DNA from: Rotaria macrura
Lineage: Eukaryota > Rotifera > Eurotatoria > Philodinida > Philodinidae
Length of the DNA stretch: 64,000 bases
Reading direction: 5' to 3'
NCBI GenBank assembly: GCA_900239685.1
Contig: OENT01000071.1
Span: 62,001-126,000 of the forward strand
The notes beneath the pieces are model-generated. The model made no database searches. It was not told the DNA's origin and was given only the letters and a program-made list of their open reading frames with translations. The stretch's first letter is position 1, and each line of letters starts with the position of its first letter. Of this stretch, positions 51,301-61,219 are shown in pieces. A program made the translations under genes and the position numbers.

Positions 51301-53218
51301 TTGAATGGCTCCGTTATACTTTAATAATTGATATTTATCCTTGTCTCATCGTGTTGAAGTTTTCATTACCGATATAGAAATCAAGGCTTATAGACCAAAA
51401 CTCAATCATTCACTATTTGATTCGAATCCTGTAGTATATTCCTATGTAACTTCATCTAGAAACTACTAGAGTGAACACATAACACTTTTTTTGCAGTATT
51501 ATTCTTATTGACTAATTTATTTCACATGACAATGATAAAAAGTAACGTTTAACTATTTTTATCCCTTGTCTACAATGAGATGAAGAGAGAACCCACCATC
51601 AAAGACATACACTTTGAAGTTGAAAACATTGCATTTGTTTGAAAATACTAATTTTCAAGGAGCTGTTTGTGATTTTCGTCTTGGTTATGGAAAAGTTCTT
51701 TCAAGAAAGTCAAAAATTATTATTGTTAATCGCAATTCATCTAGTTTATATCAAGTAAGATATAACGATACGTCAGAAAGACATCCATTGATTTATTTAT
51801 AGAATAGTGACGTTTTCTGGAAACCAACATTAGCAATCAAAGGTGATCCAGCTAATTTTATTGTACGACTACATAAACGTTTAGTGGAGACAAGCTATAA
51901 ATGTTCTGACACGTGGATTGATACTCTTCGAAATAAAGATGATAGTAAAGAAGAAATCAATCGGTAATTACAGATCCATCGCTTGGTTTCATTACGATGA
52001 AAATTTTCAATTCTGTTTTTAGAAAAATAGGATTAGAACCAACACAAGATCATTTGAATCCGGTTCATGTACTACAAGAATTAGAAAATCAGTTGCCAGA
52101 TAATGCGATTTTAATCGGAGATGGTGGCGACTTTGTTGCTACAGCTGCTTACGTGCTTCGTCCACGAGGGCCCTTAACTTGGCTCGATCCTGGTGCATTT
52201 GGAACACTTGGTGTTGGCGCAGGATTTGCTTTAGGAGCAAAATTAGTTCGACCTGAAGCATCTATTTGGATTATTTATGGTGATGGTGCTCTCGGTTACA
52301 GTATTATGGAGTATGATACATTCTTTCGACATAAAGTATACAAAAATTGTACTCGTTTACAATTAATAATATTCAATATCTTTTGTTTTGATTTTTTTTC
52401 TCAGATACCAATTATATCAATTGTTGGTAATGATGCTTGTTGGAATCAGATTGTCCGTGATCAAGTTCCATTATTAGGCAGTATTGTTGGATGTTCGCTA
52501 GAGGTAAGATTATCTTGTTTTAATGGTATCAAGACAAAAAAATCTAGATAGAAAAATCTACTTAGGTCTCATATGGAGTAGTTTGACTTTTGAAACGGTT
52601 ATATTTCTATCGCATGTTGTTCAATCTTGCTTTTTTCATACTTACCATTCAATGATTACAAGAAAAGACACAGAAAACTTTTGAGGATTAATAGTATAAG
52701 AAGTATTCTCAACTTATTAAAGTAAATCAGTTCATTGTCATTGATTTCAACTTTCTCTAAAATTATTTCTCGTTGTCATCAATATTTAACATGTTTGTCG
52801 TAAAAATTATAAAAAGAATACAATGATCTAATTGTATTACACTGTTTGTGCTACATTGAATAAAATTCTTCTCGAAATTCGAATTTGATTCAAATAATTT
52901 CAGACGAGAGTTCACAAAAGTCGAAACAGAGAGAGAGTTCATTTCCTGTTAACAACGATAGGTTGTGTTATGTTTCGTTTACTTTCTATTTTGAACAAAT
53001 CTACATATGTGTCTTTGTTGTATAAATAGTTTTCAAACTATGACAAAATTGTCGAATCTTTGGGTGGTACTGGCATTCGACTTGATCGAACAAATGAAAA
53101 TCAAATGATCAACATATTTAAACAAGCTAATGAAATCAATCAACAACAGCGCAAAAGTGTTCTTATTAATTGTCTTATTGGAAAAACAAATTTTCGCCAA
53201 GGAAGTATATCAGTTTAA
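48358..53218 (+). CDS. ILVBL: 2-hydroxyacyl-CoA lyase 2 / acetolactate synthase-like (ILVBL)
   Basis: A thiamine-diphosphate enzyme of the ER membrane. In mammals it cleaves 2-hydroxy fatty acyl-CoA in alpha-oxidation and phytosphingosine breakdown. Fourteen exons join in frame from ATG 48358 to TAA 53216-53218. Exon 1 (30 codons) is a hydrophobic N-terminal anchor, [19 protein letters not shown]. Then come [14 protein letters not shown] and [11 protein letters not shown], with the glutamate that activates the cofactor, followed by [18 protein letters not shown] and [11 protein letters not shown]. The cofactor-binding part follows: [42 protein letters not shown] and NDACW. The end is [14 protein letters not shown]. 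Length and order match the animal family, and the membrane anchor separates it from soluble HACL1. Intron 2 carries a foldback element. One weak donor (CT|GTTCGC) closes exon 6. Confidence 0.95.
48570..49640. mobile_element. Foldback element with ~430-470 bp near-perfect inverted arms
   Basis: The left arm is 48570-49037, the right arm 49210-49640, and the loop 172 bp. The arms differ at only a handful of positions, plus one 37 bp insertion in the left arm. That insertion contains its own small palindrome, GGGCTATTTAAAATAGCCC. The outer ends read AAATAATTAATATATATG and its complement. Just inside is TTACAGGGGAAATT. Because the ends themselves are AT-palindromic, I cannot separate a target-site duplication. 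It sits wholly in intron 2 of ILVBL and ends about 34 bp before exon 3. No complete transposase is visible, although the loop contains a coding-like frame. Confidence 0.88.
49064..49240 (+). pseudogene. Coding-like frame in the loop of the foldback element
   Basis: Fifty-eight codons open between stops, reading from [19 protein letters not shown] to ARSFPCKV and TGA. The residue mix, including several Trp and Gly, is unlike chance frames in this AT-rich region. I have a weak impression of the segment that precedes the zinc-binding domain in integrase-type proteins, but cannot support it firmly. It has no start of its own and runs into the right arm. Confidence 0.3.
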
Positions 53219-53270
53219 TATTTCTTGTGGTTTTACCATTGCATTAATGTATATGTGTTTAACATAATTT

Positions 53271-53276
53271 AATAAA
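53271..53276 (+). terminator. Polyadenylation signal of ILVBL
   Basis: AATAAA 53 bp after the ILVBL stop codon. On the opposite strand, AATAAA at 53313-53308 overlaps the stop codon of the convergent gene, so the two 3' ends probably lie within a few bases of each other. Confidence 0.6.
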
Positions 53277-53311
53277 ACAAGAACAAAACATATCTATACT
53301 ATTGTAGTTTA

Positions 53312-56300
53312 TTACGTCATTGTAGCTTGACGTGGCCAATAAACTAATGATTTCGATTTTCTAATTCGACGTTCGACAGGTTCTGAAATATAGATATTGA
53401 AATTAAATCTTTCTGGCGGTTTAATTCAATGAAAACATACTTGAAACTATAACTGGCTTCTTATAACCAGCCGGCAAAAGTTCTTTCATGTAATCTTCTC
53501 GATATAGAGCATATTTTATTGCCTAATCGATAAATATAATGAAGAGATTCATTAACAAACCGAAACAATGTACTTACTATTAGTGCTGATTGAGTTTCCA
53601 ATTCTTGTATACGATTCATGATATCATTAGATTCTATTTGCATACTCTTCGTTTCAACCGACTCTGTATCACTTGATGGTATAATTTCAGTCAGTTGATT
53701 TTTATTCGGTTTTGTTTCGTGTTCTGTCATTGTACCTCGAGTGGATTGTGAAGTGGAACACATACTACTTCGAGTAACTAATGGTGTGCAAGATGCGTAT
53801 GAACAATTTGATACAGGACGTGATTGACGATGATCTATGTCATATTTCTATATTTATTTATTTTTCAGAGTTAAAATTGATGTCATTTTACTTGTAAACA
53901 AGATATGTGATGGAGTCGAGCAAGCACTACCAGCTCGCGATTGTTTTAATGATGTTTTACTGGCAGATAAATGTCTTTGTAGTTGAGCTTTTCGTAGAGA
54001 AGCTAAATTAGTCTATTTCATCATTTTCGAGAGAATCAGTCAATTTCATCATATGTTTATTTTTTTTAATCTCACTTGATGTTGATGAGCAAGTTTCGCT
54101 GGCCATACTGAACTTTCAACAATTTTGTGTTTTGAAAAAATTTCTTGTAAATACCAATTTCGTTCATCACGAAGATATTTCATATTTAATTCTTCCATTT
54201 GTTTTTGATCGCAAGGCTTCGGATCGACTAAATCTATAACCTATGTGCGACAGTAACACAGGTACAATATTCAATTAGAACGTAAGAATTTCATGTCTAC
54301 CTTTTTTTCTTTTGATTCTACCTTGTTATTATCACGATCAGAAAGTAGTAAAATATCGAAAAATTCACATAAATGCAATAATTGTGAAGTATTGAATGAA
54401 TAATGTTGTAAAAGTCTTTCAAGTTTTAGAAAACTTATACGATAATCACAAAACTAAAATGAAAACTAAATTTAAATAGAATTTTGATCTTTCTATCGAA
54501 TTACTTTAATCGCTCTGTATATAAGTCCTAAATTGTACTTATAATTGTTTGATACACTGATTTCATACGTATTAAAAGCAAGACGAGCTTTTAACATATC
54601 ATTAAAACTAATCAATCAAATAATTATGAAATATACATATAGAATATGTCTACCTAAATAAATGTGAATCGATTAATTGAAGACCTTTGGCCAAAACAAC
54701 ACTATTATATTGACCACATTGATTATTATACATATAAGTGAAATCAGCGATAAATGTACCTTTTTCAATCAGATTCAGTAATTCCTAAGAGATAGTCGAG
54801 TAAAAGAAAAATATTGTCATTACTAATGAAAATCAAATACGTCACATGTCATATTAGAATCAACGAGAACTTTCCCTGTTGTTTTTTGTTATTGAATAGA
54901 ATATCGTATTACATCGACTACTATTTTAATTGAGGCAAGAAAAAGGAAATTAATATATTGATCATTTTAATTGTAGTAGACATGTTCTCGATTTTTACAA
55001 AATTCAAAACTAGAATTCAAAGTCGAAATGAATTCTTGAGAAGAAACACCAGAAAAACATATCGAATAATTTTATTTCGTTTGGCATATTGGAAAACTTG
55101 CAAAATATATGTATACACATTTTTTTGTATCGTAGCAATGGTTTAGTGAATGTCGTTTGCACTTCAATCGGTAAACATAATGTTTACCTGAACAAAGGTA
55201 TGTAGATTATAGATTGAAATGATGAAAAAATTAATTGAGGTCAACAATGCGCTGCAGATTTGTATGCTTTGAAAATTATTGTTGACATAAGTTTTTTGAA
55301 AATTTGATTCAAACAAAAATAGCATCACATGAAGTTACAATTCGATATTTCAGTCAATTTTTTCTACACAATCTTTTTGTTTCGAAGTAGTTCTCTACGT
55401 CGAAGTTGATCATGTTTTAATTAACTATCGAAAACAGAAACAGTCAATGAAAAATTTTTCAAACAACATTGGATACTCAAATTTCTTTGGACAACAAAAA
55501 CAAACTATTGTTTTGGCAACAAATTAATCCTAGACGAACTTTATAATGAGATTTCTATGCTTAGTTAGAACCGATGAAAAGTTTTCGTGTAGTGTGTACA
55601 AGTCATTCTGTAAATAACATATTTGTCAAGCGATATATTTTTCTCTATGGACTAAGTAAAATCCAAATAACATTAATTTATATTGTATTATTAAAAAAAC
55701 ATCTTTGGATAAATTTCAAACTGTCATCAATCTCGAAGCCAATATGCGAAGGAAAAAATGTCAAAAACTAAACACTTCTAAAAAGGTTCTTGTAACTTGA
55801 AAACTTTATATTTCTCAATTACGTCGAGTTTCATGCATGAAACGTTTTTAGATCCGTCTTTGACTATTCTAATCAAAACGAATCTTTTGCAAAAACTATA
55901 CAAGATAACTAGCTATCATATTCGGAAATCATGCATGAACTCAATTTGCAGAGAAAATGTGATATTGCTCGATAATGAAGTTGTAAGGACTGTTTACTTG
56001 GAGGGGCTTAGTGTTTTTAACTTTTGTTTCTTCTCAGATTCGTTTTGGGGAAATACGTTTCGTGTAAATTCAATGAAGAAAAAGCAAATTGATTGGCTTA
56101 TAAATTAGTGCGAGCATCACATGTTAATATTTTTGGTAGCACTTGGTGAAGTATCGTTTCTTAATGCACAGCTAATACTTTATCCATCAACAAACGAAGT
56201 ATAATAAAATTTCTAATACTTTCGATTGAAGTTTAATTGAATTCAACGTATGTTGGCAAAGTTTTCTAATATTGATTATTTAATAAATCTTACTGAAGTT

Positions 56301-56435
56301 CGAATAGTTTCTCCTATTCCAAGTCTATCCAATCTTTTATCCAGACGTTCTTCTGGTAACTATAAAAGAGATGCTTTCATATTGACATAATTCTTGAATT
56401 TCGATGAAACTTACTGCCAATGCGTGTGCCAACAT
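53312..56435 (-). CDS. Unrecognised protein, convergent with ILVBL
   Basis: About nine or ten exons follow in frame. The first begins at ATG 56435 (MLAHALA), then LPEERLDKRLDRLGIGETIR (56350-56290), and then a 1.5 kb intron. Downstream exons include ELLNLIEKGTFIADFTYMY, NDMLKARLAFNTYEISV, FCDYRISFLKLERLLQHY, VIDLVDPKPCDQKQMEELNM and ASLRKAQLQRHLSASKT. A final S/T-rich part ends in KSLVYWPRQATMT. About 350 residues. The N-terminal two thirds look helical, and the C-terminus disordered and basic. There is no signal peptide, membrane span or catalytic motif that I can name. The style suggests a conserved cytoplasmic, cytoskeletal or ciliary protein, but this is only a guess. The ATG sits one base after CATACAG, so a 5' exon or spliced leader may precede it. 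Confidence 0.7.
55680..56105. mobile_element. Decayed relative of the hAT-like element, inside an intron
   Basis: The left part (about 55680-55800) resembles the left arm of the element at 19613-20933: it shares a TTGGAnAAATnTCnAACTGTC stretch and a CTTCTAAAAAGGTTCTTGTAAC-like end. The right part (about 55985-56100) matches the other arm: GGGCTTAGTG...ACTTTTG...TTCTTCTCA, then TTCGTTTTGGGGAAATA. The centre is shorter. The terminal TAGRGGTGTC ends are not visible, so it is an old or truncated copy. It accounts for part of the 1.5 kb intron. Confidence 0.55.
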
Positions 56436-59400
56436 TCTGTATGAACGAACAAGTAATTAGTAAATATGTTTTTCAAAAAATCAAGACTTTAGTCTACCGT
56501 ATTTCTCGTCGACTAAAGGTTCCATGTAGTTTATTATACTGGCAGATGGTATCAGACATGATTGTATTCGTTTTTCGTATAATCAGATTAACAATAGCAA
56601 AAAAGAATACATATAGTTTCTTTTTTCTCTATCTTGTTTCGTTCTGCTTGTTTCTTTCCTGTTTTTTTTTCATTTATAAAAAGGCATTTCTGCTGTAGGT
56701 CAAATAACAACAATGATGCCGAGAGAATTGACTGCACTATATACTTCGCCATACATTTTTTTTCTCCTTACCTTTTTATTACATCTAACAACAGAATAAA
56801 TATTCGAAGATGACCTTCATGTGTTTTTTGTTAATGTTATTTGTATTTCAAAGACATCCGAGAAAAGAAAATGTTTGATGTAATCACATATGCATAGAAC
56901 AACAAACATCATGAATTTAAATTTAAGTTTAATACAGACGAAGCGAGAAAATAAATCAATGCAAACATTTATAAAATTCTCATTAACATTGCATTGAATT
57001 TCATTCAAAAAAAGAAACTAAATACAAAAAAATATTTATTCAAATAAATTGAATTTCCTAACAGATCAAATTACTGATTTTTAACATTGATGATCATCAA
57101 GAACTCTATATGTGCATATCATTGAATATTGATTTGAAATTAGCATTTTTCTTTGAAGAATGTAATTAATGCATGTTGTTTTTCGAATCAGATTTTTGAC
57201 GTATAATAAATATTCTTCATAGCATTAGATGTTGTACTCTGATAAATCATCAGAGTTTGCTCTAGTTTTGCATAATCTTTTAAAATATGCTAACTATAGA
57301 AAACTTACTATTCTAGACTTGAATATTTTAAGTATACGTGTGTAGTAGTGATAGATGTAATGAAAATTTTATTTATCGGTATGTATTGATAATAATCATT
57401 TCATTCAAGGCATTAGATTAATCTGAATGTGATTTAAAACTCTAAGCGTTTATCGTTTAATAAATTTGACTACCATCTTGATGATCTACCCCTTAATAGC
57501 TAAACAAAATTTAATATTAATAACTAGTATTCACTTGAAACATAAGAAGAGCGAAATATATATAGTTGAATTGAATCTCTTGTTTTTTGATGATTGGAAG
57601 ATATATTTATTAAGTAAAAAATAATTTTATTAAGAACAACAAGATCGACATACTTAAAATCAGAAGACAGAGCTTTGAGTAGAATCAAGAATGACAAATA
57701 TTAAAAGGAAACAACTTGTATTTACTTATTTAATGCCGTCAATACTTAAGTCATAATTTATTATCAGATTAATGATGTTATCATTTATTTCAATTTCAAT
57801 CTACTCTATCTATTACTCAAACGGTAAGTATGAAAATAAGAACTAAGTTGATTCATACATGTTGACAAATGTTCTAAGAACCGTATCAGCAAACGAACAC
57901 CACTAATGTTGTGAGTGTTATAGATTGTATAGAAGAATATTTTCATCTTTTTTTTTGACAATCAGTTATAGAGAAAAAAAATACAAGAAATTTTATTTCA
58001 CGAACTAACGAAAGTAGATTTTTTCACAATATTCATTCATATTTTTTGTAATAAGATCGGGTGATAATGAATATCAAAAGCTAATTTCAAAATCCCGTAA
58101 ATTTTCAGGACTTACCATGGAGAAATTTTGCTTGTTATTTTTTAAAAATTACATGAAGACACTTAGTAAAAGAAGTTAAGTATTAAGTTTTGATATGAAA
58201 ATTTTCTTTATTTTCAAATCTTATAATTGTTTGATACTTATTGTACAGAAGTTCTCTACTGATTTCAGATCGAATAATATTCTCCCATTTGAAATAATCT
58301 CTTCATAGATCAGAGAAAAAAAGAGTTTAAGTTTTTTTTATACACATGTGCTGTTATTCTCGGCATGCATATTCCATATTTCCAGATGAACTTAAGATCA
58401 CGACTACGATCATTAGAACATACTTGTTTAATTTCAAATAGTTAAATGCATTCATTTCATGTTTGAAGAAAAATTTAAAAATGCGTCGGAGAATAAACGA
58501 GAAGTATGTAATCATTGACGATCTCCACTGTTAAAACAATACAATGACTTTAACAAGAATGATCTATATAATACCTATGATGTTTCTGAAAGTAGTACAA
58601 TTTTTATATCACTGTTTACATTCACGCAATATCGTCAGAACCAATAAAAAACTGAAACATACATGTGGCTCTTTCTTTCTTAGTGCGAATCTGCAGACAA
58701 TGAGTAATAAAATATATTGAGTTAAAAATATACCAAATCAGTTGTACACGTGTTACATCAATCATAAAATTTGCTACAAATCTTCGATTAAAAACCTTTT
58801 GTAAATCAGACATGTACTCATCACATATCAATGTTTTATGCTCAGTTCATACGAGATACATTTGATAATTTAAATCATTGAAATAGTCAACTTCACGAAA
58901 AAATTACAATGAATATGAAAATTATATCAATGCGAATTAATGAGATTGATAACATAAAAATGAATTCTTATTGAATATGTAATAGATTCTATTGATCTTT
59001 TCTTTTTTGACTTTTTTTCTATTAAAATATTTCTTGATAAAATTAATTAGGGTTCAATTTTATCCATTCGATTATTGTCCATAGGATTGATTCTCTTTTG
59101 AAAACAAAAGAATAATCTAATCAAGCCATACTTAATATATATTCAGAAAAGAAGCAGCATGTTTTCTATTCTAAATTATCAGTTTTATATATTCTATTGG
59201 TATTGAGGTATCGACTTTCATAGCTTCTCTCTTACATATTGAAAAATCCGCTAAGCATAGATGTGTACTTCATGAATCATGAATGACATCAACTGATCAA
59301 TGTACAAACATGTACTTCTTCTGATCGAATTTCATCAGTAACTTGTACAATTTTGATGGATTATAGTATAGATTCTAAACGATTTATTTAGAAAAGAATG

Positions 59401-61219
59401 GATCCGATGACAAAAATAGAACAAGAACTTCCTTTCTTCTTCTTCTTTTCTTACATTTCGATTTGATATGTTGTCAGTAAAACATGTGTCAAATCACAAT
59501 ATTCTCTTTTTATCTATTTTTCTAATGAAATAACAATTTTTATTTGATGCGTATCATCATAGTGACATACGTTCGTTTCTGCGAAGAATATCGACTCATA
59601 TTTTCTTGCCTTAAATTCAGTCGACGATAAGATTTTATATTCGACAAAATTCAACTAGAATGGCTATCATATAATTATACGAATGATCAAATAAATACCG
59701 TTCTCTGTAAAAATAGACGAATAGATAAGGAAATCATTTAAACATCTTAAAGGTTAGATGAAGTCTAGATTATTAATAAATTATTTATTATTCGAAATGT
59801 ACCACGAGCAATTAACGAACTAGTAAGAACATCTTTAAAAGAAAAGTTAAAAGAATTATTTCTAATACAGAATTTCTCAAGAACTAATTGAAACTAAAAC
59901 TTGAAAATCCTTGTTTATGTACCAGCTCGTCGTAGGTCGAAAGTAATTCTAAACAAGAAAAGCCTTGAAAAACAAGGATTGTAACTCCTTTTGAATACGA
60001 ATCGCCGTTGAATGCATTATCATACTTGAGAGAAGTATCCACTCCACACGTGGAAAAATCTATTCTGACGGTCGTCTGCACGTTTGAGGCACAACTTCTA
60101 GAGTCAATAACAAATATTGACATACCAATAGAATAAAATTTCTCTAGTAGTCATAACTATTGAAGTTCTGACTCGTGCGAAATACTTGCCAGAGTCTCAA
60201 GTAGAATTATTAATACTGTTGTGAGATATTCTTCCATCAAGTTCTCATCTGTGAAATTCGACCAGTGACAATGAATGGACACGTGAGACGAACAAAATCT
60301 GCTGAATGTGATTCCAACGTTAGCATTATTTATAACTTGAGATTTTTAATGTTGAAATGTTTCTCATTATAATCTAATCAATACTATGAATATCAGAGAC
60401 TCAAATGTTAGATGAAATGCATCGATTATATTTTAGTTATTATAAACTTCCACAGACTTTTCGTCAAGTTAACTTGATACGTTGATAGTTTAGTTGATAT
60501 TGATCTGCACGAGGAACAGAACATTTTTGCATACTTGTTTGTGTATTTGTATACATATTAATTGATGTGTGATTAAGAGATTACCAATACTGTTTTTGTT
60601 TTCAATGATTCTTGGTAAGTTTAGACATTCATGGATTGACTTCTTTTCATGTTCTGTTTCATATGATGGATTACACGCGACTCATTTTTGAATATTTCGA
60701 TTTGCAAAAACTATCGATAATATTTAAATACTCAATGTAATATTTGAAGCAGATGGTTTTATCAAAATAAACTTCGCAATTCTTGTTTTGTAATTGAATT
60801 TTACAAGAAGAAAATAATAATTTAACTACATCTAACATAAAATTAATGAATGGTTGAAAACTTAAATGAATAAAATTTTTAATATGCATTGTTTGTCTGA
60901 TGGAATCGACTTCGTAGAATATGTGCTTTTATTATTGAAAATTTTGATGCAACAAAATTTTTCTTATCAGAAATCTTAGTGAAAATCTTTTAAATATATA
61001 CAATACTCAGTCGAGAACTTGAATGTACTTCTAATGAGTTTTTCAAAAATCGATATTATAAACAAAAACTTGGTTGAAAGCATTTGCTTTGTATCAGTAT
61101 CGATAGTTATACTCTACTATGTCGTCGTTTATACCAAAGGCTAATTCTTTTTAATAACGAAATCTTAATTATTTAACATAAAAATAAGAAAACATGGCAA
61201 TAGAGAACTATTGATTTAT
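56436..61219. other. Intergenic, no convincing gene
   Basis: About 4.8 kb of AT-rich sequence. The minus-strand frame 59884-60123 (79 codons, MSIFVIDSRSCASNV...) has a more balanced residue mix than its neighbours and could be a relic exon. Nothing else stands out. No inverted repeats or RNA genes were recognised. Confidence 0.5.

Noticed and set aside
51415-51440. TTCGAATCC resembling a tRNA T-loop
   Set aside because: No matching acceptor, D-arm or anticodon arm could be placed upstream; it lies inside an ILVBL intron.
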